This document shows positions 8,861 to 17,965 of a stretch of 64,000 nucleotides of DNA, one piece after another. The DNA comes from an uncultured Rhodospirillaceae bacterium (GTDB taxonomy: Bacteria > Pseudomonadota > Alphaproteobacteria > UBA8366), in contig CAJWLM010000011.1 of the NCBI GenBank assembly GCA_913043025.1, forward strand, positions 1-64,000, written 5' to 3'. Position 1 is the stretch's first letter; each line of letters opens with the position of its first letter. The notes under the pieces were generated by a model that saw only the letters and a list, made by a program, of their open reading frames with translations, did not search any database and was not told the origin of the DNA. The translations under genes were made by a program, and so were the position numbers.

Positions 8861-9883
8861 ATGGAATACGTATTGCTCGGCAATAGCGGCTTAAAGGTAT
8901 CCCGGCTATGTCTGGGGACAATGACATTCGGCGATACAACGCGGGATGGAGACGCGCAGAATATTGTTGAGTCAGCGCGCAATGTTGGTGTCAATTTCAT
9001 TGATACAGCAGACGGCTACGCAGCCGGCGCTTCTGAGGAAATAGTTGGGAAATTGACCAAACACGACCGTAATGAATGGATAGTAGCAAGCAAAGTTGGA
9101 TCAGCAGCAGGAACAGCATCTCGGAAAAAGGCACTTTCCCGAAAATGGTTGTTAGAGGCGATTGACTCCAGCCTCACACGATTGCAGACGAGTTTCTTAG
9201 ATGTATGGTATCTCCATCACGTCGATTGGGAAACGCCAATTGAAGAGACTGTTCGTACGGTTGGGGACATTATCGCTGCCGGGAAAGTTCGCTACTGGGG
9301 TTTTTCAAATCATCGTGGATGGCAGGTCGGAGAGCTCGTTCACACGGCCGAACAGCTTGGTGTGCCTAAGCCAATCGTTGCTCAGCCTTATTACAATGCT
9401 TTTAATAGAATGCCAGAAACCGATATCCTGCCAGCTTGTGCGCACTATGGCATTGGGGTAGTCCCGTATTCTCCGCTAGCTAGAGGTGTCTTGGCGGGGA
9501 TTTATGAACCAGGGAAAGACCCGGGGCCCGAAACACGAGCGGGGATACAAGACCGTCGTCTTATGCAGACTGAATGGCGCACCGAAAGTCTTCATGCTGC
9601 CCAAAAAATTAAACAGCATTGTAAAAAACGTGAAATGCAACCGGTGACATTCGCTATACAATGGTTGCTAAACAATAAAATTATTTCTGGGGTGCTCGGC
9701 GGCCCAAGAACCATGGCTCATTGGCAGAGTTATGTAGAGGCAATGCATGGCGCATGGACAGAGGAAGACGAGGAATTAGTTAACCAACTATGCCCTCCTG
9801 GACAAGCTACCACACACGGGTATTGCGACCCACGCTATCCAGTGCGCGGGCGAGTTTCATTGATCAACGCGGTGTCAAATTAA
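8861..9883 (+). CDS. Aldo/keto reductase
   Basis: This 340-residue protein is an NADPH-dependent aldo/keto reductase of the YajO/Tas/Gpr-like group. The catalytic tetrad can be seen: Asp in DTADGY, Tyr in the same motif, Lys in VASKVG and His in WYLHHVD. The C-terminal NADP-binding region (SGVLGGPRT) is also present. It converges with phaB and overlaps its 3' end by 9 bases. The substrate is not evident from context. Confidence 0.9.
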   Translation: MEYVLLGNSGLKVSRLCLGTMTFGDTTRDGDAQNIVESARNVGVNFIDTADGYAAGASEEIVGKLTKHDRNEWIVASKVGSAAGTASRKKALSRKWLLEAIDSSLTRLQTSFLDVWYLHHVDWETPIEETVRTVGDIIAAGKVRYWGFSNHRGWQVGELVHTAEQLGVPKPIVAQPYYNAFNRMPETDILPACAHYGIGVVPYSPLARGVLAGIYEPGKDPGPETRAGIQDRRLMQTEWRTESLHAAQKIKQHCKKREMQPVTFAIQWLLNNKIISGVLGGPRTMAHWQSYVEAMHGAWTEEDEELVNQLCPPGQATTHGYCDPRYPVRGRVSLINAVSN

Positions 9884-10600
9884 ATACTGGCCGCCATTCA
9901 CGGTTAGAGTAGAACCATTAATGAAAGCAGCCTCATCTGAGGCCAAGAAAACCACACAGCGAGCGACTTCAATTGGTTCGCCCAGCCGACCAACGGGAAT
10001 GTGTGGTAAAATACGCTCCTTGATTATCTCTTCAGGAATCTTCCGCACCATGTCAGTGCCTATATATCCTGGGGCTACTGCATTTACGGTAACACCCTTT
10101 GATGCATTTTCTAACGCAAGCGCCTTGGTAAATCCTATCATGCCTGCCTTAGCCGCAGCATAATTGGTTTGCCCAAATTGTCCCTTCTGTCCATTAATCG
10201 ATGAAATATTAATTATTCGGCCAAAATGGCGTTCGCGCATATCGTTAATGACCGCACTGCTTAGGTTGAAGCAACTATCAAGGTTTGTTCGCAAGACCTC
10301 GCTCCACTGAGCCCTTTCCATTTTATGAAGAGGGGTATCGCGCGTAATTCCAGCGTTATTGACCAAGACATCAACGCGGCCCACCTTACTCTTTATCTCT
10401 TCAACAGCATCGCACGATGCTTGATAATTACCGGCGTCAAATTTGAATGCCGGTATTCCATTTTTTTCCTCAAACTTTCGAGCTTCTTCATCATTACCTG
10501 CGTAATTTGCTGCTACGGAGTAGCCAGCATCTCTAAATGCTACTGCAATAGAGGCACCAATACCGCGCGTGCCTCCGGTAACTAGAACTGTTCTGACCAA
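9875..10600 (-). CDS. phaB: Acetoacetyl-CoA reductase
   Basis: PhaB reduces acetoacetyl-CoA to (R)-3-hydroxybutyryl-CoA with NADPH, the second step of polyhydroxybutyrate synthesis. The SDR features are clear: cofactor motif TGGTRGIG at the N-terminus, NNAG, the catalytic Ser in ISSINGQKGQFG and YAAAK, and the PhaB-typical end NGGQYL. I choose a TTG start at 10600, preceded by AGGGTGGG, which gives 241 residues, the usual PhaB length; the frame stays open to an ATG at 10693, but the extra 31 residues do not resemble the family. It lies 120 bases downstream of phaA on the same strand. Confidence 0.93.
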   Translation of the reverse strand: MVRTVLVTGGTRGIGASIAVAFRDAGYSVAANYAGNDEEARKFEEKNGIPAFKFDAGNYQASCDAVEEIKSKVGRVDVLVNNAGITRDTPLHKMERAQWSEVLRTNLDSCFNLSSAVINDMRERHFGRIINISSINGQKGQFGQTNYAAAKAGMIGFTKALALENASKGVTVNAVAPGYIGTDMVRKIPEEIIKERILPHIPVGRLGEPIEVARCVVFLASDEAAFINGSTLTVNGGQYLI

Positions 10601-10720
10601 TTTTCCCACCCTTTCAGCTAATGAAAATTCAACACCAACTAACAAAAGTCTCCACTCTAATAGAGAAATCGAGTTGAGAACGCATACAGCCATAGCCTAC
10701 ACGGCAGGTGTGCACTCAGG

Positions 10721-11896
10721 TTAGCCGCGCTCTATGCACATGGCTATACCCATCCCACCGCCGATACATAGAGTGGCAAGACCCTTCTTAGCTCCCCGCC
10801 GTATCATTTCGAAAATTAAGGTGGTTAACACTCTCGTTCCCGAAGCACCAACAGGATGGCCTAATGCGATCGCGCCACCGTTGACATTCACCTTCTCTGG
10901 GTCCCAAGCCATTTCTTTATTAACGGCACACGCTTGGGCTGCAAAGGCCTCGTTTGCCTCGATCAAATCTAGATCGTTAACACTCCAACCTGCTTTTGTA
11001 AGTGCTTTTTGACTAGCCGGTATAGGGCCTGACCCCATTACCGCAGGGTCTACACCTGCAGTAGCCCACGAAACAATACGCGCTAATGGAACTATACCAC
11101 GCGTCTCAGCTTCACTAGATTTCATCAGCACCGTTGCTGCGGCCCCGTCATTTATTCCGGAGGCACTACCAGCCGTGACTGTACCATCTTTGGCAAAGGC
11201 TGGACGAAGTCCATTCAAATCCTCTAGCGTTGTGTTCGGCTTCGGATGTTCGTCACGATCAACAACAACATTCCCTTCCCGTGTCGAGATTTCCACTGGC
11301 ACAATCTCATCTTTGAAACGATCAGCGTCGACTGCTAGTTTGGTTTTCTGCTGACTTCTATAAGCAAATTCATCTTGCTGTTCACGGGGTATTTGCCATT
11401 TCTGAGCAACATTTTCTGCAGTTACTCCCATGTGGTAACCATTGAAATGATCCCAGAGCCCATCTTTGAGCATTGAATCAACAAATTCAATGCTTCCCAT
11501 TTTCTGTCCATCACGCATATGCGCGCAGTGAGGCGCTTGACTCATATTTTCCTGTCCACCAGCAACAATAATTTTTGCATCGCCCAAAGTTATTGCTTGC
11601 ATGCCCATCGCAACACTTCTTAACCCAGAACCACAAAGCTGATTGATCTGCAGTGCTGTTTTTTCAAAAGGGATCTCTGCCTTAACTGCTGCTTGGCGAG
11701 CGGGATTTTGCCCTTGCCCGGCAGTTAAAATCTGCCCCATGATGACTTCATCAACTTCATCAGGTGCAACTTTCGCTCTACTTAACGCCGCCTTAACTGC
11801 TACTGCGCCCAAATGAGCGGCGGATGTTCTACTAAAGCTTCCTAAAAAAGCGCCCACGGGCGTTCTAGCCGCCCCGGCAATCACTACATCAGTCAT
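10721..11896 (-). CDS. phaA: Acetyl-CoA acetyltransferase (beta-ketothiolase)
   Basis: PhaA condenses two acetyl-CoA to acetoacetyl-CoA, the first step of PHA synthesis. The 391-residue protein matches the thiolase family closely: nucleophile Cys88 in NQLCGSG, His347 in GHPVGASG and acid/base Cys377 in LCIGGGMG, all within one position of the Zoogloea enzyme. It heads a phaA-phaB unit, and the PHA synthase and PhaR genes lie 4-5 kb away, so the storage-polymer genes are loosely clustered. Confidence 0.96.
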   Translation of the reverse strand: MTDVVIAGAARTPVGAFLGSFSRTSAAHLGAVAVKAALSRAKVAPDEVDEVIMGQILTAGQGQNPARQAAVKAEIPFEKTALQINQLCGSGLRSVAMGMQAITLGDAKIIVAGGQENMSQAPHCAHMRDGQKMGSIEFVDSMLKDGLWDHFNGYHMGVTAENVAQKWQIPREQQDEFAYRSQQKTKLAVDADRFKDEIVPVEISTREGNVVVDRDEHPKPNTTLEDLNGLRPAFAKDGTVTAGSASGINDGAAATVLMKSSEAETRGIVPLARIVSWATAGVDPAVMGSGPIPASQKALTKAGWSVNDLDLIEANEAFAAQACAVNKEMAWDPEKVNVNGGAIALGHPVGASGTRVLTTLIFEMIRRGAKKGLATLCIGGGMGIAMCIERG

Positions 11897-12085
11897 AATA
11901 ATTAATTCCTACCCAATGCTTTGTTATAAGTTACAATTGTGCCATGTTTATGCAGCCCCTTACAATGGATACTGGTGTCTATAATCACAAGCGGTCTGCG
12001 GCCGTTTCAATTTCAATCACCCAAGATGATCGTGCAAACAATATAAATCTCGTATGACAAAGTATGCAAAAGCGGTTGCCGTTTG

Positions 12086-12316
12086 TCACACTTTTACATT
12101 GTCATCATTTGGAAATTCCTGATTTGGGTTCATTAAACGCCACTGTTTTGGGTTGCGTTGTGGAAGAGCTTTGAGAACCTGATGCCGTTGATAATCCGTC
12201 ATGTGGAACCATTCCTCAATCTCTTTTGGATAACGCAGACATCCGCAACACATTAACACTCCATCAAATTTACGATTATGACAAATGCCCTTACAGGGGG
12301 AATCAAGATAAGCCAT
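12086..12316 (-). CDS. DUF1289 family small cysteine-rich protein
   Basis: This 76-residue protein has the DUF1289 pattern SPCKGIC followed by a CCGC pair and the EIEEWF-MTDYQR segment, so the cysteines probably bind a metal such as zinc (inference). The ATG at 12316 has AGGG at a good distance; a GTG three codons upstream is a weaker choice. Its function is unknown. Single-copy DUF1289 proteins are common in proteobacteria. It sits alone between phaA and a 350-base gap. Confidence 0.87.
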   Translation of the reverse strand: MAYLDSPCKGICHNRKFDGVLMCCGCLRYPKEIEEWFHMTDYQRHQVLKALPQRNPKQWRLMNPNQEFPNDDNVKV

Positions 12317-12670
12317 ATTTGTCACCCTCTATTTCTCAAATCGCTCAGAAAAGCCCTCACATATTTAATATTTGCTCCAAATATTTCTATTTCCAGAAAA
12401 GATAGAAGATCAAATCACTTGTCTAAATGCTAAGCCTGTATTTGTTTACTTAAAAATCACACTTGCAAATAAGACCTATTTTTACCTAGATAACCATATA
12501 CTTCTACCTTTTATTACACTTGGCTTGGGCCTGAGGTTTAAACGTTAGATTGTCGAGAGAAATAATGTTTCTGTTTGGAGGTGTCACAAAGTTGCGTCTA
12601 TCTTTATTTCCTGAACATACTATTCATTCGATAATACTGTTGTGAAATAATCAAAAAAATCGAGGGATTT
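12317..12670. other. Intergenic region of about 350 bases with no gene seen
   Basis: This AT-rich stretch separates the divergent DUF1289 and CoA-transferase genes and must hold their promoters. I see only weak -10-like hexamers (for example CATACT at 12616 after TTGCGT at 12592) and no convincing hairpin, repeat or small open frame with a ribosome site. The CoA-transferase start is preceded by GAGGG close to its ATG. Confidence 0.5.
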
Positions 12671-13867
12671 ATGAGCCAAAACCAACCCCTGCGCGGAATA
12701 AGAGTTTGCGATTTTGCTGCTGGTATCGCTGGGCCCTATGCCAGCATGATGCTGGCACAATACGGCGCAGACGTTGTTAAAGTAGAAGCGGTTGATGGCG
12801 ATTGGATTCGCAATACAGGCGGTCGTTTGAAAGGAGACCACGGAGCCCAATCTCTGGTCACAGCGCGCGGCAAACGATCTCTAGCAATAAACCTGAAACA
12901 TCCAAAGGGGCATGAGATAGCGCTAAAGCTTGCGGCTGGTGCGGATATAGTTACCGAGAGTTTCAGACCTGGCGTGATCAAGCGTCTTGGTCTTGATTAT
13001 CCAACGGTGAAGAAGGCAAACCCCAAAGTCATATATCTTTCCGTATCGGGTTTTGGTCAGTCTGGACCGCATGCTCAGCGCGCGGCTATGGATCTAATAT
13101 TGCAGGCTTTTTCGGGTTTGATGTCAGTCACGATAGACACAAGCAATCAACCTATTAGGGTCGGCATCTCGATAGTTGATTACTTAACCGGTCTTTACGC
13201 CCTACAAGCAACAATGGCCGCCCTAATTGCAAGATCGATAGGTTCTTCAGGCGAACACCTTGATATTAGCCTTATGCAGGCAGCTTTAGCACCACAAGCT
13301 GCTCAGTTAATACGGCAACACGTTAGCGGGCACCAACCTCATGCCTTTGGCATGCCGGTAGGTACATTTCGTACAAAAGACGGATATATTACAATTTCGG
13401 GAGCAAAACCTGAACATTTTATTCAAACTTGCGATCTGTTAGATCGGGAAGATATCAAAAATCATCCGCAATTTACCTCACACCAAGACCGCATTGCCAA
13501 TGCAGCAAAGATCAATTCGATGATGCAGGAAACTATAATAGGGCAAACCTCAGAGTACTGGGTAGACGCTTTCAACAAAACCGGTCTTATGTGTGCAAAA
13601 GTAAATAATTATGATGACGTGCTAAATGACGAACATTGCCAATCAACTAATAGCTTTACATGGATTGAACAGGCCGGGGTCGGCAAAATCCCCGTGGTAA
13701 ACCCACCGGGGCCAGCAACGCTGGAGGAAAATGATAGCAGGGGGCACTCGCCTAATATCGGTGAACATTCAAGTGCAGTGCTCGGGGAGCTTGGTTACAG
13801 CAAAACTGAAATTAAAGATTTTTCCGAGGCTGGGGTGGTTAATCTCGGTTCGCAATTTACAAATTAA
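12671..13867 (+). CDS. Class III CoA-transferase (CaiB/BaiF family)
   Basis: The 398-residue protein belongs to the family III CoA-transferases, which move CoA between organic acids through a covalent aspartyl intermediate. The catalytic Asp lies in AMDLILQAFSGLM, and the N-terminal VCDFAAGIAGPYASMMLAQYGADVVKVE-type region (about residues 12-40) is diagnostic. It is the first gene of a three-gene unit with an enoyl-CoA hydratase and a formamidase-like protein, which suggests breakdown of a carboxylic acid or its amide by CoA activation. The exact acid is unknown; carnitine- or formyl-CoA-type substrates are possible alternatives. Confidence 0.9.
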   Translation: MSQNQPLRGIRVCDFAAGIAGPYASMMLAQYGADVVKVEAVDGDWIRNTGGRLKGDHGAQSLVTARGKRSLAINLKHPKGHEIALKLAAGADIVTESFRPGVIKRLGLDYPTVKKANPKVIYLSVSGFGQSGPHAQRAAMDLILQAFSGLMSVTIDTSNQPIRVGISIVDYLTGLYALQATMAALIARSIGSSGEHLDISLMQAALAPQAAQLIRQHVSGHQPHAFGMPVGTFRTKDGYITISGAKPEHFIQTCDLLDREDIKNHPQFTSHQDRIANAAKINSMMQETIIGQTSEYWVDAFNKTGLMCAKVNNYDDVLNDEHCQSTNSFTWIEQAGVGKIPVVNPPGPATLEENDSRGHSPNIGEHSSAVLGELGYSKTEIKDFSEAGVVNLGSQFTN

Positions 13868-13887
13868 GGCTCAGAAAGGAGAATCTT

Positions 13888-14640
13888 GTGACTGACTCTG
13901 TCGTTCTTTATGAAACAAATGATCGTGTCGCCATTATAACAATTAATAGGCCCGAAAAATTAAATGCGCTAAATGACGAGGTCATTACTGGCCTCCGCGA
14001 TGCAATGCACCGCTTCAAAGAAAGTGACGAGGCTGTAGCCATAGTAACGGGCGCTGGTACTCGCTCATTCTCTGCCGGCGCTGATGTTAACGGACCGCCG
14101 CGCAACCCTCCAACCTGGACTGCAATTCCTGGTGTTGGACTCGATCTGGACAAACCAGTGATTGCTGCTGTCTCCGGCTACTGTATTGGGGCAGCGATAG
14201 TATTGGTGCAATTTGCTGATCTCGCTGTTGCTGCTGAAAATGCAGTCTTCCACTATCCAGAAACCCAACTAGGCGTCTCAGGAGGCATGATTGCAAGTAT
14301 GGCAGCTCGCATACCTCATAAGGTTGCTATGGAATTATTGATTGCAGGCACGAAATTTTCGGCCCAACGAGCGTATGAAGTTGGAATGATTAATAGGGTA
14401 GTTCCAGATGGACAGCACATAGATGCAGCAATGGAATACGCAGTAAAACTTCGCAACAGTGCGCCGTTAGTAATGAGCATGTTAAAACGTTTTGTCCGCG
14501 ATGACATATTACCCAAAGGCCCAGTGGAACGTGCCGGAATTGCACTTCGCGAAACACAAAAAATTGACCAAAGCGAGGACAAACGGGAGGGTCTCGGTGC
14601 CTTCAAGGAAAAACGCAAACCCAACTTCAAGGGGCGATAA
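13888..14640 (+). CDS. Enoyl-CoA hydratase/isomerase family protein
   Basis: This 250-residue crotonase-fold protein has the two oxyanion-hole segments, SAGADV near residue 56 and YCIGAA near residue 93, and the HYPETQLGV helix start that holds a catalytic acidic residue in hydratases. The start is GTG with a strong AAAGGAGA ribosome site 7 bases before it. It lies 20 bases after the CoA-transferase gene and 5 before the formamidase-like gene, so all three are co-transcribed. The substrate is not defined by the sequence. Confidence 0.9.
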   Translation: MTDSVVLYETNDRVAIITINRPEKLNALNDEVITGLRDAMHRFKESDEAVAIVTGAGTRSFSAGADVNGPPRNPPTWTAIPGVGLDLDKPVIAAVSGYCIGAAIVLVQFADLAVAAENAVFHYPETQLGVSGGMIASMAARIPHKVAMELLIAGTKFSAQRAYEVGMINRVVPDGQHIDAAMEYAVKLRNSAPLVMSMLKRFVRDDILPKGPVERAGIALRETQKIDQSEDKREGLGAFKEKRKPNFKGR

Positions 14641-14645
14641 TTACA

Positions 14646-15590
14646 ATGCCGCTGTGCCATAAATTCATTCCCTCCCCGAGCACTGTTCATTGGGGTTATT
14701 TTGATGGATCACTTGCCTCAATTGGTGAGATTGACTCCGGAGATACCCTGATAATCGAAACAATATCCGGTGGGCCAAGCGATCTGCCCGATGATCAAAG
14801 CCTCAAAGTCTTGCCTGTCCACCATGACATCCATGCAAAATGTCAGAGGGACGGTGGGGGGCATATTTTAACCGGTCCGATATCAATAAACGATGCAAAA
14901 CCTGGCGATGTGCTTGAAGTGAAGATCAAGGATATCGAACTCAACTTTAATTGGGGGTTTAACAGGATACGGCCGTTATCAGGCACTTTACCCGAAGATT
15001 TTCCTCGTTACCAACTGACTACGATACCACTCGACGCTGAAAGAATGACTGCTACATTGCCCTGGGGCGCAGAGCTGCAACTTAATCCGTTCTTTGGTGT
15101 GATGGGCACAGCTCCGCCGCGGGAATGGGGACGTCAGCCATCAACTATACCACGCGCATTCGGGGGAAACCTAGACATCAAATTGCTCTCGAAAGGAGCA
15201 ACTCTTTTTCTGCCAGTTTTCGTCGAAGGAGGATTATTTTCTGTTGGAGACGGCCATGGCTGCCAAGGGGATGGCGAAGCAAATGGTACCGCCATCGAAA
15301 CAGGTCTCAAAGGCACCTTTGAAGTTTTTCTACACAAGAATAAAAATTTATCTATGCCTAGAGCAGAAACAGCAACACATTTCATTTCTATCGGCATTGA
15401 TCCATCTTTGGATAATGCGGCCAAGCAAGCTTTGCGAGAAATGATTCAATTTATTTGTGACAACTCAAACTTGTCGAGGGAAGAAGCTTACACATTATGT
15501 AGTCTCGCCGCGGACATGCGTGTCAGCCAAACCGTGAACATTCACAAAGGTATTCATCTTATGATACCAAAGTCCGCATTGCGGGGCTAA
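14646..15590 (+). CDS. Acetamidase/formamidase family protein
   Basis: This 314-residue protein matches the FmdA/AmdA family, metal-dependent amidohydrolases that free ammonia from short amides such as formamide or acetamide. Visible family features are the GDTLIIET region, GHILTGPISINDAKPGDVLEV, the HGCQGDGEANGTAIE block near residues 202-217 and the MRVSQTVN end. Its partners are a CoA-transferase and a crotonase, which hints at an amide-to-acid-to-CoA route (inference). It converges with phaC, with 6 bases between stops. Confidence 0.88.
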   Translation: MPLCHKFIPSPSTVHWGYFDGSLASIGEIDSGDTLIIETISGGPSDLPDDQSLKVLPVHHDIHAKCQRDGGGHILTGPISINDAKPGDVLEVKIKDIELNFNWGFNRIRPLSGTLPEDFPRYQLTTIPLDAERMTATLPWGAELQLNPFFGVMGTAPPREWGRQPSTIPRAFGGNLDIKLLSKGATLFLPVFVEGGLFSVGDGHGCQGDGEANGTAIETGLKGTFEVFLHKNKNLSMPRAETATHFISIGIDPSLDNAAKQALREMIQFICDNSNLSREEAYTLCSLAADMRVSQTVNIHKGIHLMIPKSALRG

Positions 15591-15596
15591 AAATAA

Positions 15597-16700
15597 TTAC
15601 TGTGTGGAAAGCCATTCAGCCACTGGCTTCCACAAAGTCTTCTCAGCAGAACGGCCAACGACCATCCCTACGTGTCCAGCAGCAGGTTCAAGAAACGTCA
15701 CTTGTGGCAGAGTTTTGCCCAGTGCAATAGCTGAACCTGGCGGCACAATGCGATCATTAGCTGGCACGACTACAAGCGCGGGTTTGTCAAATAAAGCAGG
15801 GTTTACAGCTTGACCATCAACTTTCCATTCGCCTCTCGCCGGACTATTGCTGCCATACCAATCATTAAAACATTCCCGCGCCACTGATGCTACCAATGGC
15901 ACTCCATCATTTACCCAATCCTCTATAGCAACGAATGCATGAGCGTCTGGTGTCCAGGGATCTTTTTCGGAAAACGAAACGAACTTTCGCTCAACCAAAA
16001 GGGGGTCAAGTGCACTGAAACAAATTTGCAAAACGTCAGACGGAAGTTCTTCGACCAATTTGATCGAAGCTTCCAAAGCTGAATAAAGAGTTGCCATAGC
16101 ATTGGCATAAGGAAATCCTGCGTTATGGAAATCCCAGGGTGTGGCCAATAAAACAAGGCTGTCTATTTTCGCTAAGTTGCGAAGTGACATGCCCATCGCG
16201 AGCATCCCACCCATACAGTAACCAATCACTGAAACAGACGGACAATCCGTTGCATCGGCAACCAAGTCTAGGACATAGTCCAAGCGCTTTACATAATCAC
16301 CAATTGAAAATGACCGTTCAATTTGGCTTGGCGCACCCCAGTCGACCACGAAAGGATGAAATCCCTCGTCTGCCAGCCAACGAACAAAACTACGTTCCTC
16401 ACTTAAATCAAAAATATAGTGTCGATTAATTAGTGATGGAATTACGATGACAGGCCTAGTTACTCGCACATCACCATAATCCAGAAGCCGGGTAGAACCC
16501 TCAGTCCAAACTACCTGTGGATCCTCCAGCTCTCGCCGATAAGGATGATCACGGTAGACCTGGACGCCCTTCATAAAGGCCGACAGCCTTTCCCGACTTA
16601 GCCTTTCAACCTGGGGCGCAAAACCGTCAGTCCTTTGACTTCGAAGTGCGTCGAGAATCTTTTCTCCGGCTTTTCCTAGAGTTGGACTCCAATTTAGCAA
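15597..16700 (-). CDS. phaC: Polyhydroxyalkanoate synthase, class III-like catalytic subunit
   Basis: PhaC polymerises (R)-3-hydroxyacyl-CoA into storage granules. The nucleophile Cys is in the lipase-like box GYCMGG (about residue 162), the Asp in VPANDRIVPP and the His in PAAGHVGMV, giving the Cys-Asp-His set. I choose a TTG start at 16700 with GAGGA 6 bases upstream; this gives 367 residues, close to class III PhaC. The frame continues to an ATG at 16841, but that part overlaps a coiled coil in the neighbouring gene. The start overlaps the phaE-like gene by 74 bases, which ties their translation together. Confidence 0.88.
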   Translation of the reverse strand: MLNWSPTLGKAGEKILDALRSQRTDGFAPQVERLSRERLSAFMKGVQVYRDHPYRRELEDPQVVWTEGSTRLLDYGDVRVTRPVIVIPSLINRHYIFDLSEERSFVRWLADEGFHPFVVDWGAPSQIERSFSIGDYVKRLDYVLDLVADATDCPSVSVIGYCMGGMLAMGMSLRNLAKIDSLVLLATPWDFHNAGFPYANAMATLYSALEASIKLVEELPSDVLQICFSALDPLLVERKFVSFSEKDPWTPDAHAFVAIEDWVNDGVPLVASVARECFNDWYGSNSPARGEWKVDGQAVNPALFDKPALVVVPANDRIVPPGSAIALGKTLPQVTFLEPAAGHVGMVVGRSAEKTLWKPVAEWLSTQ

Positions 16701-17067
16701 TCCGTTCCTCAAGAGTGGTAACGCGGCATTCGAGCTCATGTAAAGATTTAGAGCCATCATCAGATGAAGTGGAAGTGGCCTTGGTCCGAGGCGCGGAGTT
16801 AGCATGAGGTGATTGGCCGGCAAATGCGCGGAGTATTGCATCGAAATCCAGACCTCCTTCGGTTTTTGCCCCTGGTGAGGAAGCTGCAGCCTGGAAGATG
16901 TGAAGCCATGGGAACATTGCAGCCAAATTCATCTCAGGCGTTTTTCCCTCAAACGCAACAAATGCCCGACTCATTGTATCCACAGTTTGCGGATCGGTTG
17001 CTACCGTCGAAATGTGCTCCCTCCACAAATCAAGATAACGTTTTGCTACATCATCGCCGTCTGACAT
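16627..17067 (-). CDS. phaE: PhaE-like partner subunit of the PHA synthase
   Basis: The 146-residue product starting at ATG 17067 (MSDGDDVAKRYLDLW) has an N-terminal helical part with a YLDLWREH segment and a C-terminal coiled coil (LECRVTTLEERIAKLES) with a very basic tail. Class III PHA synthases need such a PhaE partner with a LW-type segment and C-terminal coiled coil, and this gene directly precedes and overlaps phaC. Known PhaE proteins are longer (300 or more residues), so this is a short form; the call depends largely on context. It is divergent from phaR across 156 bases. Confidence 0.6.
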   Translation of the reverse strand: MSDGDDVAKRYLDLWREHISTVATDPQTVDTMSRAFVAFEGKTPEMNLAAMFPWLHIFQAAASSPGAKTEGGLDFDAILRAFAGQSPHANSAPRTKATSTSSDDGSKSLHELECRVTTLEERIAKLESNSRKSRRKDSRRTSKSKD

Positions 17068-17223
17068 AGAAACAGTATATCCACTTGGACAATTTAGAGC
17101 TAGCCGAGAAATTTTTACGGTAGATAGCCCACCACTTAGGGCTTTAAGAAGTATGCAGCGCAGTATAGGGTAACAAAGATACACTTGCTTAAAGAGTAAC
17201 CGGAATTATCGGGACGTGGAGCC

Positions 17224-17817
17224 ATGTCGTCAAGAAAAGATGGAGATGAGCCTGTTACGATTAAAAAATATGCGAACCGCAGGCTATATAATACTTTTAC
17301 TAGCAGCTACGTGACGCTCGATCACCTGTGCCAAATGGTGAAAGACGGTGTCGACTTCATAGTTTATGATGCTAAAACGGGTGAAGATATAACGCGTTCC
17401 GTTTTGACACAAATAATTGTTGAAGAGGAGGCAAAAGGGGAAAACTTGCTTCCCATTGGATTTCTACGCCAGATCATCGGCTTCTACGGAGATAACATGA
17501 AGGGAATGATGATCCCTCAATACCTAGAGCATTCCATGAAGACCTTCGCTGAAAACCAAGACCAGCTGCAATCCTATTTTCAAGAAACCATGGGGAAAAT
17601 ATTCCCATTTGGTTCACTCGATGAAATAGGTAAACAAAATCTCGCCATGTTTCAGCAAACGCTGAAAATGTTTTCAACTTCTGAGCAAACCACTGACAAA
17701 GAAAATGCGTCGGGAAAGCATAAAAACCGGGAAAAAAATACAGAAAACGAAGAAGTTTATGAACTGCGTAAACGACTTGACGAAATGGAACGTCAAATTA
17801 ACAAGATGACAGAATAG
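17224..17817 (+). CDS. phaR: PHA synthesis repressor PhaR
   Basis: PhaR senses PHA granules and represses phasin and its own genes. The 197-residue protein has the N-terminal PHB/PHA accumulation regulator DNA-binding domain, with KKYANRRLYNT at residues 12-22 and YVTLDHLCQMVKDGVDFIV, followed by the middle domain (FLRQIIGFYGDNMKGMMIP) and a C-terminal coiled coil rich in Lys and Glu. It is divergent from the phaE-phaC pair, so the shared 156-base region is a likely place for its operator, though I could not identify one. Confidence 0.95.
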   Translation: MSSRKDGDEPVTIKKYANRRLYNTFTSSYVTLDHLCQMVKDGVDFIVYDAKTGEDITRSVLTQIIVEEEAKGENLLPIGFLRQIIGFYGDNMKGMMIPQYLEHSMKTFAENQDQLQSYFQETMGKIFPFGSLDEIGKQNLAMFQQTLKMFSTSEQTTDKENASGKHKNREKNTENEEVYELRKRLDEMERQINKMTE

Positions 17818-17965
17818 ACCCAATTTTTTTATTGAATTCAGAAGCCTGCTAAGCGACAAATATTTGGAAGCACTAGGCAACCAATTTGTTGCAGCATTCT
17901 TAAAACAGTGGAGCAAGTAAAGACACTCGAAAGTTAAATTTATTTTTTTCTCGGGAACGGAGTTT

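Noticed and set aside
9875-10693. Longer PhaB with 31 extra N-terminal residues from ATG 10693
   Set aside because: The added residues do not resemble PhaB; the TTG at 10600 has a good ribosome site and gives the usual length of 241 residues.
15134-15424. Minus-strand open frame of 96 codons opposite the formamidase-like gene
   Set aside because: The plus-strand gene has clear family blocks here; the antisense frame has low-complexity composition and no start signal.
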